Origin: Achromobacter pestifer
Lineage (GTDB): Bacteria > Pseudomonadota > Gammaproteobacteria > Burkholderiales > Burkholderiaceae_B
Length of the DNA stretch: 64,000 nucleotides
Assembly: GCF_013267355.1 (NCBI RefSeq)
Contig: NZ_CP053985.1
Coordinates: 6,696,001-6,760,000 of the forward strand
Direction: 5' to 3'
The notes under the pieces are model-generated. The model did no database searches. It saw only the letters and a program-made list of their open reading frames with translations, and had not been told where the DNA came from. The position numbers were made by a program, and so were the translations under genes. This document shows, one piece after another, positions 35,825-45,291 of the stretch (positions within the stretch are counted from its first letter, which is position 1; each line of letters opens with the position of its first letter).

Positions 35825-35840
35825 TTGACGTAAACGTAAA
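35825..35840 (-). promoter_or_regulatory. LiuR-like operator upstream of the valine operon
   Basis: TTGACGTAAACGTAAA is a near-perfect palindrome with two ACGT cores spaced by two bases, the pattern I recall for LiuR, the MerR-family regulator of branched-chain amino acid breakdown in proteobacteria. It lies 84 bases ahead of the acyl-CoA dehydrogenase start, within a 193-base gap that otherwise holds nothing recognisable. The regulator gene is not in the window. Confidence 0.5.
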
Positions 35841-35934
35841 TGCGTGACGATGCCTATGTTACGCCCGAAGCGGCGGCGGAATTTGTCCTATTCGCGACAT
35901 TGTGCGGGGCGTCGGCCGCCCCGGCGGCACTTCG

Positions 35935-36282
35935 CTACAGCAGCCCGGCCGGGCGAATCCTGCCATTCTTCGCCGTCTTGGCGCGGCGGTGCTCGGCACG
36001 CCGGCGCCGCGATTCCTTGGGATCGAAACTCAGGCCGCGGTAGATTTCCACGCGGTCGCCGTCGGCCAGCCTGGCCTGCGGCTCGGTGGCGCGGCCGAAA
36101 ATGCCCACGCCGCGGGTCCAGGGCTGCACCACCGGAAAGGCTTGGGCGAAGCCGCTGGCCGCCAGCGCGTCGGCCACGGTGGCGCCGTCGGGCAGGCGCA
36201 ATTCACGCAGCCAGACATGGCCCGGCAAGGCATAGCAGACGCTGACGCCGATCTGCGGCCCCGCGGACGGCTCATTCGCCAT
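35935..36282 (-). CDS. rnfH: RnfH-family (UPF0125) ubiquitin-like protein
   Basis: A 115-residue small protein with a ThiS/MoaD-like beta-grasp core: GVSVCYALPGHVWLRELRL, TVADALAASGF and the closing GDRVEIYRGLSFDPKESRRRRA. That last stretch, a basic C-terminus after DPKE, is the RnfH hallmark. Its start at 36282 overlaps the ratA end by 11 bases, and ratA-rnfH pairs are widespread. Its function is unknown; it is named for a position in rnf operons that is not seen here. Confidence 0.88.
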   Translation of the reverse strand: MANEPSAGPQIGVSVCYALPGHVWLRELRLPDGATVADALAASGFAQAFPVVQPWTRGVGIFGRATEPQARLADGDRVEIYRGLSFDPKESRRRRAEHRRAKTAKNGRIRPAGLL

Positions 36283-36706
36283 ACTTGGCCTGCGCGCGCT
36301 TGGTGAAGGAATCGATGAAGCTGGTGGCGATGCGGTTGAACACCGGCCCCACCACCATTTCCAGCGCCCGGTTGGAAAACGCGTACTCCATGGTGAACAG
36401 GACCTTGCAGGCATCCTCGGCCAGCGGCTGGAACTCCCAGTGCCCCACCAGGCTGGAGAACGGGCCGTCGACCAGCTCCAGGTCGATCCGGTCGGGATAG
36501 ACATGGGTGTTGCGAGTGGTGAAGCGTTGCTTCATGCCCGCGAAGCTGATCAGGATGGAGGCCTGCATGCCGTGCTCGTCGCGGGTCTGCACCTCGGCGC
36601 CGCCGCACCAGGGCATGAACTCGGGGTACTTCTCCACGTCGGCGACCAGATCGAACATCTGGGCGGCGCTGTAAGGCACCAGGACGGATCGTTGTACTTT
36701 GTGCAT
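36272..36706 (-). CDS. ratA: RatA/Coq10-like START-domain protein
   Basis: A 144-residue START/polyketide-cyclase-fold protein. The opening MHKVQRSVLVPYSAAQMFDLV and DVEKYPEFMPWC are the signature of the RatA/COQ10 family. E. coli RatA was described as blocking 70S assembly, while the eukaryotic relatives bind coenzyme Q; which role applies here is open. It is divergent from smpB and is followed by rnfH, the conserved smpB-ratA-rnfH neighbourhood. Confidence 0.9.
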   Translation of the reverse strand: MHKVQRSVLVPYSAAQMFDLVADVEKYPEFMPWCGGAEVQTRDEHGMQASILISFAGMKQRFTTRNTHVYPDRIDLELVDGPFSSLVGHWEFQPLAEDACKVLFTMEYAFSNRALEMVVGPVFNRIATSFIDSFTKRAQAKYGE

Positions 36707-36810
36707 CGACTATCGCAAATGGCTAGAATGGCACGATTTTACCGGCACAACACGACCTGGGGCCAGAATCCGCCTAGCCATGGCGCGCGGCACCCAGGCA
36801 CAAGGGCTTT

Positions 36811-37284
36811 ATGAGCATTATCGACAATCGCAAGGCCACGCACGACTATTTCATCGAAGACCGCTACGAGGCCGGCCTGGTGCTGCAAGGCTGGGAGGTC
36901 AAGGCGATCCGCGATGGCCGCGTGCAGCTCAAGGAAAGCTACGTCATCGTGCGCGACGGCGAGCTCTACCTGCTGGGCATGCACGTCAGCCCCCTGCCCA
37001 CGGCCTCCACCCATATCCACCCCGACGCCATGCGCACGCGCAAGCTGCTGCTCAAGGCCGAGGAAATCAGCAAGCTCATCGGCAAGGTCGAGCAACGCGG
37101 CTATACGCTGGTGCCGCTCAACCTGCACTACAAGAACGGGCGCATCAAGCTGGACTTCGCACTGGGCCGCGGCAAGAAGCTGTTCGACAAGCGCGACACC
37201 GCGCGCGAAAAGGACTGGCAGCGTGAGAAAGAGCGCATCATGAAGCACGACACCCGCGCCCCGCGCAAGGACAAGGACGACTGA
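36811..37284 (+). CDS. smpB: SsrA-binding protein SmpB
   Basis: A 157-residue tmRNA-binding protein for rescue of stalled ribosomes. The OB-fold core is complete ([20 protein letters not shown], then the tmRNA-contact strand [19 protein letters not shown]). The basic C-terminal tail [19 protein letters not shown], which folds in the mRNA channel, is intact. AAGG lies about five bases before the ATG. The stop is one base from the stop of the convergent diguanylate cyclase. The ssrA gene itself is not in the window. Confidence 0.96.
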   Translation: MSIIDNRKATHDYFIEDRYEAGLVLQGWEVKAIRDGRVQLKESYVIVRDGELYLLGMHVSPLPTASTHIHPDAMRTRKLLLKAEEISKLIGKVEQRGYTLVPLNLHYKNGRIKLDFALGRGKKLFDKRDTAREKDWQREKERIMKHDTRAPRKDKDD

Positions 37285-37285
37285 T

Positions 37286-38473
37286 TCAGGCGGCCTCGGG
37301 CAGCGCCTGGCGGTCGGACTCCTGCCCCGGGCCCGTGATGCGGTTGCGCCCCGCCGCCTTGGACGCGTACAGCTTGCGGTCGGCCCGCTCGAAAAACGCC
37401 TGCAGGCTCTCTCCGGGCATCCAGTCCGCCACCCCGGCGCTGAACGTATAGGAAATGGTGCTACCGCCGTGCGCACAGGGCGTGCGCCGCACCGAATCCA
37501 GCAGCCGCTCTGCCACATCCAACACCGCGTCGCTGCGCATGTCTGGAAACAGCACCGCGAACTCCTCGCCGCCCACGCGCCCGACGTGGTCGCCGGTGCG
37601 CAGCGTGGCGGTGGCCAGCAGACCGAAATGCCGCAGCACCGCGTCGCCGGCCGCGTGGCCGTGGGTATCGTTGATGCGCTTGAAATGATCGATGTCCAGC
37701 AACAGCAGCGTCAGCGGCCGCCGCGTGCGCAGGGCCTGCGCGCAATAGCGCTCGGCCTGCAGCCACCATGCCTTGCGCGACATCAGGCCCGTCAGGAAGT
37801 CGGTGCTGGCCTCCTGCTCGCGGTCGGCCAGCATGCGGTCGTGGATGATCATGATGGTGCCCAGGGTCAGGCATGGCATCGTCAGCACGCCCAGCGTCAT
37901 GAACGCGATGTTCCATGCCGAAGGCAGCAGCAGGGCCTGCGCGATGGCGATGTCGAACATGTAGACGATGGCCCGCGTTGCGCACACCAGCGCGGAGATC
38001 AGGGCCACCACGCGCACGAAGTGGTAGCTGTAGCGCGACCGGTTCATCGGCATGCCGCGCTTGACCGTCATGGCGATGGCCACCATGAACCCGAACATCA
38101 GCCAGGACATGACCACCATGCGCGGCCCGACCAGGGGATCGACGTAGGTGTAGAACGCCAGCGCCAGCAAGGTCATGCCGCAAGCCAGCGCCATCAGGCG
38201 CTTGGGTACTGTCAGGCCCACCAGCCGGCGCAACCCCGTGTAGTACGCGCATAGCGCCAGGGCAACGGCGGTATTGGCGGCCATCACCGATATCCACAGC
38301 GGCGCCTCGGTGACCTGCAAGGCATAGAGCCCGAACGCCGCCAGCGTCAGCAGGTTGGCGCGGATCGCCTCCTTGATGCCCGCCATGCCGCTGCGGGCCA
38401 GGGACCCCAGCACGCACAGCGCAAGCACTCCCGCCAATGCCGCTATCAGAAGCAAGTTAACGGGAGCGATCAT
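37286..38473 (-). CDS. Membrane-bound diguanylate cyclase (GGDEF)
   Basis: A 395-residue inner-membrane enzyme that makes cyclic di-GMP. Six or seven hydrophobic segments fill residues 1-210, forming an unassigned membrane sensor. The GGDEF domain spans about 220-385, with the active site GGEEF at 301-305 and metal Asp in LLLDIDHFKRIND. An intact inhibitory site RTGD (292-295) lies exactly five residues before GGEEF, so product inhibition is expected. It converges on smpB with a one-base gap. The signal sensed is unknown. Confidence 0.92.
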   Translation of the reverse strand: MIAPVNLLLIAALAGVLALCVLGSLARSGMAGIKEAIRANLLTLAAFGLYALQVTEAPLWISVMAANTAVALALCAYYTGLRRLVGLTVPKRLMALACGMTLLALAFYTYVDPLVGPRMVVMSWLMFGFMVAIAMTVKRGMPMNRSRYSYHFVRVVALISALVCATRAIVYMFDIAIAQALLLPSAWNIAFMTLGVLTMPCLTLGTIMIIHDRMLADREQEASTDFLTGLMSRKAWWLQAERYCAQALRTRRPLTLLLLDIDHFKRINDTHGHAAGDAVLRHFGLLATATLRTGDHVGRVGGEEFAVLFPDMRSDAVLDVAERLLDSVRRTPCAHGGSTISYTFSAGVADWMPGESLQAFFERADRKLYASKAAGRNRITGPGQESDRQALPEAA

Positions 38474-38498
38474 CGTCAGGCGCCGCCGGGCGCGGTTA

Positions 38499-39428
38499 TC
38501 AGCTGTTGCGGGTGGACTTCACTATCGTCATGGCGGACGCGATCATGCCGCCCACGTCCGCCAGGTTCGCCGGCAGGATCAGCGTGTTGCCTTCCTTGGC
38601 GACGTTGCCGAAAGCCTCGACGTAGCGCTCGGCCACCTTCAAGTTGACGGCTTCCATGCCGCCCGGCTGGCGCACGGCGTCGGCCACTTGGGTGATGGCC
38701 TTGGCGGTGGCCTCGGCGATCGCCAGCACCGCGGCGGCCTCGCCCTGCGCCTGGTTGATCTGCGCCTGCTTCTCGCCTTCGGAACGAGCGATGGCGGCTT
38801 CGCGCTCGCCGGTGGCGATGTTGATCTGTTCCTGGCGGCGACCTTCGGAGGCCGCGATCAGGGCGCGCTTTTCACGCTCGGCGGTGATCTGCGCCTGCAT
38901 CGAACGCAGGATCTCGTTGGGCGGGGTCAAGTCCTTGATCTCGTAGCGCAGCACCTTCACGCCCCAATTCAGCGCCGCCTCGTCCAGCGAAGCGACGATG
39001 TTGCTGTTGATGGAGTCGCGCTCTTCGAAGGTGCGGTCCAGTTCCATCTTGCCGATGACCGAACGCAGGGTCGTCTGCGCCAGCTGCGTGATGGCCGAGA
39101 TGTAGTTCGACGACCCATACGACGCGCGCATGGGATCGGTCACCTGGAAGTACAGCACGCCGTCGACCTGCAGCTGCGTGTTGTCGCGCGTGATGCAGAC
39201 CTGGCTGGGCACGTCCAGCGGGATTTCCTTGAGCGAGTGCTTGTACGACACGCGCTCGATGAACGGGATGACGAAGCCCGCGCCGGGCGACAGCACCCGA
39301 TCGAATTTGCCCAGCCGCTCGACCACCCAGGCGTGCTGCTGAGGCACGATGGCGATCGCTTTGATGACTATCAGTATCGCCAGCGCGACGATGACGAGCA
39401 GGACGATGGTGGATGTATCGATCATCAT
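38499..39428 (-). CDS. SPFH/band-7 membrane protein (paraslipin/QmcA type)
   Basis: A 309-residue member of the stomatin/prohibitin group. One N-terminal membrane segment (about 5-27) is followed by the SPFH domain (VERLGKFDRVLSPGAGFVIPF) and a long Ala/Glu/Gln-rich coiled coil (about 185-255). Such proteins form large ring-like assemblies in the inner membrane and influence proteolysis or lipid domains. The start MMIDTST at 39428 has AAGGAG about 14 bases ahead. It pairs with the nfeD gene upstream, the classical partnership of this family. Confidence 0.9.
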   Translation of the reverse strand: MMIDTSTIVLLVIVALAILIVIKAIAIVPQQHAWVVERLGKFDRVLSPGAGFVIPFIERVSYKHSLKEIPLDVPSQVCITRDNTQLQVDGVLYFQVTDPMRASYGSSNYISAITQLAQTTLRSVIGKMELDRTFEERDSINSNIVASLDEAALNWGVKVLRYEIKDLTPPNEILRSMQAQITAEREKRALIAASEGRRQEQINIATGEREAAIARSEGEKQAQINQAQGEAAAVLAIAEATAKAITQVADAVRQPGGMEAVNLKVAERYVEAFGNVAKEGNTLILPANLADVGGMIASAMTIVKSTRNS

Positions 39429-39525
39429 GATTCGGAGCCTCTCCTTCTGGTAAGTACATATGCGGAAACCGTCCAGACCTTGCGGACGTCCGCAGCCGGC
39501 CCCGCCCGCGGCGGGCCGGCCTTGC

Positions 39526-39960
39526 TCAGGCCAAGCCGGGTGCGCCCTTGGGGGCCAGCACCAGGATCGAGCCGCGCATTTCAATGATGGTTTGTTCTCC
39601 GGCCACCGGCGCCTGGCCCTGGGCCAGCTCCGCCTGCCAGTGCGCGCCGCGGTACCAGACGCGCGCGGTGCCCTGGTCGGACCAGGCCTCGACCGACACC
39701 GTCTGGCCGATATCCAGGTTGACGTCGGCATTGCGGGCGGAATCGACCTCGCGCTTTTTCAGCACGCGGGTCTTGCGCAGCACCAGCAGGCCCAGCAGCA
39801 ACACGATGCCGCAGCCCACCAACTGCCACTCCAGGCCCGCGCCGAACCATGCGGCCACGCCCCCGGCCGCCAGCCCCAAGGCCACCAGCAGCAGATAGAA
39901 AGTGCCAGTCGCCAATTCCCCGATCAGGGCCAGCGCGGCCAATCCCAGCCAAATCCACAT
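39526..39960 (-). CDS. Short NfeD-family membrane protein
   Basis: A 144-residue protein with two to three N-terminal membrane segments (about 2-65) and a C-terminal OB-fold NfeD domain (about 80-140; VDLDIGQT-like VNLDIGQTVSVEAWSDQGTA, then a closing ILVLAP strand). It lacks the serine-protease domain of long NfeD proteins. It lies 97 bases upstream of the SPFH gene on the same strand and probably anchors or modulates that assembly. Confidence 0.9.
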   Translation of the reverse strand: MWIWLGLAALALIGELATGTFYLLLVALGLAAGGVAAWFGAGLEWQLVGCGIVLLLGLLVLRKTRVLKKREVDSARNADVNLDIGQTVSVEAWSDQGTARVWYRGAHWQAELAQGQAPVAGEQTIIEMRGSILVLAPKGAPGLA

Positions 39961-40129
39961 AGTCTTTGTTCGCCCGAAAGGATGAGTATCTGAGCGGAAT
40001 TGTACGTATTTCCGGGACGGAACGGAAAAGCGGCTTTCATCATGGATCGGAGCGCTGGATTATGATGTGCGCTGGCGGTGGATCTCCCCCTGGAACCCGG
40101 CGCCCGCATCCTCTACGCACAAGCCCCCA

Positions 40130-40867
40130 ATGACCGCTGCAATACCCTCCGCTCTCCCCGTCCTGATCCTGCACACCGGCGATCCGGACGACACGCTCAA
40201 AAGCCAGTTCGGCGGCTATGCCGAACAACTCGCGCAGGCCGCCGGCCTGACCGCCGAAACCATGGAAATCGTGCCCGTCCACGAGGGCAAGCGGCCGCAG
40301 GCCCCCGCCCGCTATCGCGCCGCGCTGATCACGGGTTCGCCCGCCATGGTGACCGACAAGGAGCCCTGGAGCGAGGACACTGCCGCCTGGCTGCGCGAAG
40401 CCGCCGCGGCCGGCCTGCCCATGTTCGGCGTGTGCTACGGCCATCAACTGCTGGCCTACGCGCTGGGCGGCAAGGTGGGATACAACCCCGCCGGGCGCGA
40501 GGTAGGCACCCAGACCGTGGAACTGCTGCCGCCCGCGGCGGGCGACAAGCTGCTGGCCGGACTGCCGTCCACCTTCCCCGCCCAGATGCTGCATGCGCAG
40601 ACCGTGCTGCAACTGCCGCCTGGCGCTGCGGTGCTGGCGCGCTCGGACCTGGACGAACACCAGATGATCCGCATCGGCCTCAACGTGTTCTCGACCCAGT
40701 TCCACCCTGAATTCGGCCCCGACTTCATCCGCGCCCACCTGGAACGCTTCGGCCGCCGCTATGCGGCTGAAAACCTGGACGTCCCCGGCCTGTCCGCCAA
40801 CGTCCGCGCCACGCCCGTGGCAGGCGGCCTGCTGCGGCGCTTTCTGGACGCCTACGCGCCCGCGTAG
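40130..40867 (+). CDS. Class I glutamine amidotransferase-like protein
   Basis: A 245-residue stand-alone GATase1 domain. The nucleophile Cys is in FGVCYGHQLLAYALGG, and the His/Glu pair is in STQFHPEFG. It is similar in architecture to YfeJ-type GMP-synthase-like glutaminases that have no synthetase partner. The start MTAAIPSA at 40130 is preferred over a poorer upstream start. It is divergent from nfeD (169-base gap) and followed by the AraC-methyltransferase gene after 101 bases. The acceptor of the released ammonia is unknown. Confidence 0.88.
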   Translation: MTAAIPSALPVLILHTGDPDDTLKSQFGGYAEQLAQAAGLTAETMEIVPVHEGKRPQAPARYRAALITGSPAMVTDKEPWSEDTAAWLREAAAAGLPMFGVCYGHQLLAYALGGKVGYNPAGREVGTQTVELLPPAAGDKLLAGLPSTFPAQMLHAQTVLQLPPGAAVLARSDLDEHQMIRIGLNVFSTQFHPEFGPDFIRAHLERFGRRYAAENLDVPGLSANVRATPVAGGLLRRFLDAYAPA

Positions 40868-40968
40868 CACCTGGCGCGGCCGCCGCGCAACATACGGAGT
40901 GCGGCGGCGGCAGGCTTTTGAGACGATGGGTCCAAGCGCGTGAATCCATGCGCAACAGGAGCTTTTTC

Positions 40969-41811
40969 ATGAACCAAGCCGCCGCCCTGAGCAAACAGCA
41001 CGCCGCCGCCGTCGAACGCGCCTGCCGCGCCCTGGAAGCCGAGCAGCCGCCGGATCTGTCCACCCTGGCCGAGCAGGCCGGCATGAGCCGCTTCCATTTC
41101 CACCGCGTCTTCAAGGCGGCCACCGGCATCACCCCCAAGGCCTACGCCGACGCCCTGCGCGCAGGCCGTGCCCGCCAACAGCTCAAGCGGAGCGCCAGCG
41201 TCACCGACGCCATGTACGACGCCGGCTTCAACTCCAGCGGCCGCTTCTACGAAGCCGCCCCGGCCATCCTGGGCATGACGCCCACCGCCTTTCGCAAGAG
41301 TGGCGAGGGCGTGGATATCCGCTTCGCGGTGGCGCAATGCTCCCTGGGCGCGCTGCTGGTGGCGGCCAGCGACACCGGCATCTGCGAAATCGCGCTGCAC
41401 GAAGACCCTGAACAACTGGTGCGCAACCTGCAGGACCGCTTCAAGGCCGCCCGCCTGATCGGCGCGGACGCGCAGTTCGAAGGCTGGGTGGCGGCCGTGG
41501 TGGGCTTCGTCGAAGACCCTGCCCGCGGCCTGGACCTGCCCTTGGACGTGCGCGGCACGGCCTTCCAGCGCCAGGTATGGCAAGCCCTGCGCGAGATCCC
41601 CGTGGGCGCAACCGCCACCTACACCGACATCGCCGAACGCATCGGTTCGCCGCGGGCCGTGCGCGCCGTGGCCCGCGCCTGCGCCACCAACAACATCGCG
41701 CTGGCCATCCCCTGCCACCGCGTGGTCCGCACCGACGGCTCGCTGGCCGGCTACCGCTGGGGCATAGACCGCAAGCGCGAATTGATCGCGCGCGAAGCGC
41801 TGGCGGCATAG
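40969..41811 (+). CDS. AraC-type regulator fused to methylated-DNA--cysteine methyltransferase
   Basis: A 280-residue two-domain protein. An AraC helix-turn-helix (about 12-110, LSTLAEQAGMSRFHFHRVFKA) precedes a methyltransferase domain whose acceptor Cys is C249 in ALAIPCHRVVR, with the RAVARACATNN DNA-binding helix just before it. Compared with E. coli Ada it lacks the N-terminal zinc domain with the phosphotriester-accepting Cys, so it can repair O6-alkylguanine but not sense damage in the Ada manner. AGGAG lies about eight bases before the chosen ATG. A strong terminator follows. Confidence 0.9.
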   Translation: MNQAAALSKQHAAAVERACRALEAEQPPDLSTLAEQAGMSRFHFHRVFKAATGITPKAYADALRAGRARQQLKRSASVTDAMYDAGFNSSGRFYEAAPAILGMTPTAFRKSGEGVDIRFAVAQCSLGALLVAASDTGICEIALHEDPEQLVRNLQDRFKAARLIGADAQFEGWVAAVVGFVEDPARGLDLPLDVRGTAFQRQVWQALREIPVGATATYTDIAERIGSPRAVRAVARACATNNIALAIPCHRVVRTDGSLAGYRWGIDRKRELIAREALAA

Positions 41812-41845
41812 CGGGCAGTGCCAGGCATACGCGCCGCCCGCCCAT

Positions 41846-41880
41846 AAAAAAACCCCGCGCCTTCTCAGGCGCGGGGTTTT
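41846..41880. terminator. Bidirectional intrinsic terminator
   Basis: AACCCCGCGCC (41851-41861) pairs with GGCGCGGGGTT (41868-41878) around a 6-base loop, with an A run before and TTTT in the stem end. It serves the AraC-methyltransferase gene on the plus strand and, with seven T in mirror image, ppsA on the minus strand. Confidence 0.85.
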
Positions 41881-41896
41881 CACATCGGTAGTCCGA

Positions 41897-44263
41897 TCAG
41901 TTCTTGGCCAGGCGCTGCCACGTATCCACAACGGTGTCCGGGTTGAGCGACATCGACAGGATGCCCTCGTCCTTCAGCCATTGCGCAAAGTCCGGATGGT
42001 CGCTGGGGCCTTGGCCGCAGATGCCCACGTACTTGTTGGCGGCCAAGCAAGCCTTGATCGCGCGGCGCAGCATGAACTTCACGGCCTCGTCGCGTTCGTC
42101 GAAGTCGGCGGCCAGCAGCTCCATGCCCGAATCGCGGTCCAGGCCCAGCGTCAGCTGGGTCATGTCGTTCGAACCGATCGAGAAGCCGTCGAAGTACTGC
42201 AGGAACTCGTCGGCCAGGATGGCGTTGGACGGCACTTCGCACATCATGATCAGCTTCAGGCCATTTTCGCCGCGGGCCAGGCCGTGCTTGGCCAGCAGGT
42301 TGACGACCTTTTCCGCCTGGCCCACGGTACGCACGAACGGCACCATGATCTCGACGTTGGTCAGGCCCATTTCATCGCGCACCTTCTTCAGCGCTTCGCA
42401 TTCCATGCGGAAGCACTCGGCGAAGTCTTCGGCGATGTAGCGCGACGCGCCGCGGAAGCCCAGCATGGGGTTCTCTTCCTCGGGCTCGTAGCGCGAACCG
42501 CCGACCAGCTTGCGGTACTCGTTGGACTTGAAGTCCGACATGCGCACGATGACGGGCTTGGGATAGAAGGCCGCAGCGATGGTGGCCACGCCTTCGGCCA
42601 TCTTCTCGACGAAGAACGCGCGCGGGCTGGCATGGCCGCGGGCTGCCGATTCCACGGCCTTCTTCAGTTCGCCGTCGACGTTCGGGTAGTCCAGCACCGC
42701 CTTCGGGTGGATGCCGATGTTGTTGTTGATGATGAATTCCAGGCGCGCCAAGCCCACGCCGCCGTTCGGAATCTGGGCGAAGTCGAACGCCAGCTGCGGG
42801 TTGCCCACGTTCATCATGATCTTCAGATCGAGGGGGGGCATGTCGCCACGGCGCACTTCTTCCACTTCGGTCTCGATCAGGCCATCATAGATGCGGCCTT
42901 CGTCGCCTTCAGCGCAAGACACGGTCACCGCCTGGCCTTGCTTCAGCAGGTCGGTGGCGTTGCCGCAACCCACGACAGCCGGGATGCCCAGTTCGCGCGC
43001 GATGATCGCCGCGTGGCAGGTACGGCCGCCGCGGTTCGTGACGATGGCGGACGCCCGCTTCATCACGGGTTCCCAGTTGGGGTCCGTCATGTCGGTGACC
43101 AGCACGTCGCCAGGCTGGACCTGGTCCATGTCGGAGATGTCGCCGACCACGCGCACGGGGCCCGCGCCGATCTTCTGGCCGATCGCGCGGCCGGTGATCA
43201 GGACCTGGCCGGTGGCCTTCAGGCGGTAGCGCTGCTGCACGTCGTTGACGCCCTGCTGCGACTTCACGGTTTCCGGGCGCGCCTGCAGGATGTAGATCTT
43301 GCCGTCGACGCCGTCGCGGCCCCACTCGATGTCCATCGGGCGCTGGTAGTGCTTCTCGATGATGACGGCATAGCGGGCCAGCTCGTTGACCTCGTCGTCC
43401 GTCAACGAATAACGGTTGCGCTCTGACACCGGCACGTCGACCGTGCGCACGGCGCGGCCTTCGGGGCGCTCGGGATCGAACTCCATCTTGATCAGCTTGG
43501 AGCCGATGCGGCGGCCGACGATCGGGTAGTGACCCTGGGCCAGCGTCGGCTTGAAGACGTAGAACTCGTCGGGATTGACCGCGCCCTGCACCACGGTTTC
43601 GCCCAGGCCGTAGGACGAGGTGATGAACACCACGTCCTGGAAGCCCGATTCGGTGTCGATGGTGAACATGACGCCGGCGCTGCCCTTGTCGGAACGCACC
43701 ATGCGCTGGATGCCGGCCGACAGCGCGACGTCGGCGTGGGCATAGCCCTTGTGCACGCGATAGGAAATGGCGCGGTCGTTGTACAGCGACGCGAAGACGT
43801 GGCGGATCTTGTCCAGCACGTCTTCGATGCCGACGACGTTCAGGAAGGTTTCCTGCTGGCCTGCGAACGAGGCGTCGGGCAGGTCTTCGGCAGTGGCGGA
43901 GGAACGTACGGCGAACGAGCCCTTGCCGTCAGCGTCGAGCTTGGAGAAGGCGGTGCGGATCTGCGATTCGAACTCGGACGAGAACGGCGCGTCGACGATC
44001 CATTGACGGATCTGCGAACCGGCGTTGGCCAGTTCGCGCACGTCTTCGGGGTTCAGCGTGGTCAGGCGTTCAGCAATGCGCTTGTCCAGGCCGGAGGCCT
44101 TGAGGAAGTCGCGGAAGGCGTCAGCGGTCGTGGCAAAGCCGCCCGGCACGCGGACTCCCGCGCCAGACAGCTGGCTGATCATTTCGCCTAGTGATGCGTT
44201 CTTGCCTCCTACCGAGTCCACATCCGTCATGCGGAGCTGCTCGAACAAAACAACGTACGACAT
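41897..44263 (-). CDS. ppsA: Phosphoenolpyruvate synthase
   Basis: A 788-residue enzyme that makes PEP, AMP and phosphate from pyruvate and ATP for gluconeogenesis. The N-terminal ATP-binding domain opens with [14 protein letters not shown] and includes [20 protein letters not shown]. The swivelling phospho-His domain has [15 protein letters not shown] near residue 420, and the C-terminal PEP barrel ends with [13 protein letters not shown]. The start MSYVVLF at 44263 has AAGGTG eight bases ahead. Its regulator ppsR is divergent. The 5' leader carries unusual repeats. Confidence 0.96.
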   Translation of the reverse strand: MSYVVLFEQLRMTDVDSVGGKNASLGEMISQLSGAGVRVPGGFATTADAFRDFLKASGLDKRIAERLTTLNPEDVRELANAGSQIRQWIVDAPFSSEFESQIRTAFSKLDADGKGSFAVRSSATAEDLPDASFAGQQETFLNVVGIEDVLDKIRHVFASLYNDRAISYRVHKGYAHADVALSAGIQRMVRSDKGSAGVMFTIDTESGFQDVVFITSSYGLGETVVQGAVNPDEFYVFKPTLAQGHYPIVGRRIGSKLIKMEFDPERPEGRAVRTVDVPVSERNRYSLTDDEVNELARYAVIIEKHYQRPMDIEWGRDGVDGKIYILQARPETVKSQQGVNDVQQRYRLKATGQVLITGRAIGQKIGAGPVRVVGDISDMDQVQPGDVLVTDMTDPNWEPVMKRASAIVTNRGGRTCHAAIIARELGIPAVVGCGNATDLLKQGQAVTVSCAEGDEGRIYDGLIETEVEEVRRGDMPPLDLKIMMNVGNPQLAFDFAQIPNGGVGLARLEFIINNNIGIHPKAVLDYPNVDGELKKAVESAARGHASPRAFFVEKMAEGVATIAAAFYPKPVIVRMSDFKSNEYRKLVGGSRYEPEEENPMLGFRGASRYIAEDFAECFRMECEALKKVRDEMGLTNVEIMVPFVRTVGQAEKVVNLLAKHGLARGENGLKLIMMCEVPSNAILADEFLQYFDGFSIGSNDMTQLTLGLDRDSGMELLAADFDERDEAVKFMLRRAIKACLAANKYVGICGQGPSDHPDFAQWLKDEGILSMSLNPDTVVDTWQRLAKN

Positions 44264-44294
44264 TGAAGTCACCTTTTACAATGGAATGAAAGCG

Positions 44295-44364
44295 AGTTTG
44301 GTCAATGCATCAGGAAGCTGGATCACAGCCGGATCACAGCCCCAATTTACGCGCTGACCAAACT
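44295..44364 (-). repeat. ppsA leader: tandem 11-bp repeats inside a long-range inverted repeat
   Basis: GGATCACAGCC occurs twice in perfect tandem (44320-44330 and 44331-44341). These repeats lie between AGTTTGGTCA (44295-44304) and its exact inverted copy TGACCAAACT (44355-44364). On the ppsA strand the whole block would fall 32-101 bases ahead of the start codon, so the inverted arms could form a hairpin that exposes the tandem repeats in its loop. It could equally be a DNA-binding site. Confidence 0.45.
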
Positions 44365-44455
44365 GGCCTTGGACCGCCCTTGGGGTGACTTATAGGGGCC
44401 TGATTGTACTCGGTGGAGTACGTCCGGCCATCTGCCTGGTTGGAATTTTTTACAC

Positions 44456-45283
44456 ATGACATCTACCCCGATCGTACGCACGGTATACATCGTTTCCGAC
44501 AGTACCGGCATCACCGCAGAAACCTTCAGCCAGTCAGTGCTTTCGCAGTTTGAAGAGGTCGATTTCAAGCCTGTCCGCCTGCCCTTTGTCGACACGCTGG
44601 AAAAGGCGGCGGAAGTGGCCATGCGGATCGACCGCAGCGCCCTGGAGGCGGGCGTCCCCCCGATCGTCTTCAGCACCCTGGTCAACCCCGATATCCTGGC
44701 ACGCGTTCGCCAGGCGAACGGAATTTTCCTGGACCTGTTCGGCACCTTCGTCAGCCATATCGAACAGGCGCTGGGCCTGAAGTCCAGCCATTCCATCGGC
44801 CGCTCGCACATGCAGGCCAATTCGGAAAAGTACCGCAACCGCATCGACGCCATCAATTTCAGCCTGGCGCATGATGACGGCCAGTTCGTGAACCAGCTGG
44901 ATCAGGCGGACGTGATCCTGGTCGGGGTGTCCCGCTGCGGCAAGACGCCCACCAGCCTGTACCTGGCCATGCAATACGCCATCAAGGCGGCCAATTTCCC
45001 CCTGACGCCGGACGATTTCGAGCGCGGCACCCTGCCCTCGACCATCGCCCCGCATCGCGGCAAGCTGTTCGGCCTGTCGATCCAGCCCGAACGCCTGGCC
45101 GAAGTCCGCAACGAGCGCCGCCCCAACAGCCGCTACGCGCAGCTGGAGCAATGCCGCTACGAAGTGGCCGAGGCCGAACGGATGATGCGCCGCGAGGGCA
45201 TTTCCTGGCTGTCCAGCACCACCAAATCGATCGAGGAGATCGCCACGACGGTGTTGCAGGAAGTGGGCCTGGACCGGGGCTGA
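44456..45283 (+). CDS. ppsR: PEP synthase kinase/phosphorylase (PEP synthase regulatory protein)
   Basis: A 275-residue DUF299 protein that switches PEP synthase off and on by ADP-dependent phosphorylation and phosphate-dependent dephosphorylation. The family opening is VYIVSDSTGITAETFSQSV, and the P-loop is GVSRCGKTPTSLYLA (157-171). Divergence from ppsA over 192 bases is the standard arrangement. A strong terminator follows. Confidence 0.94.
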   Translation: MTSTPIVRTVYIVSDSTGITAETFSQSVLSQFEEVDFKPVRLPFVDTLEKAAEVAMRIDRSALEAGVPPIVFSTLVNPDILARVRQANGIFLDLFGTFVSHIEQALGLKSSHSIGRSHMQANSEKYRNRIDAINFSLAHDDGQFVNQLDQADVILVGVSRCGKTPTSLYLAMQYAIKAANFPLTPDDFERGTLPSTIAPHRGKLFGLSIQPERLAEVRNERRPNSRYAQLEQCRYEVAEAERMMRREGISWLSSTTKSIEEIATTVLQEVGLDRG

Positions 45284-45291
45284 AAACGACA

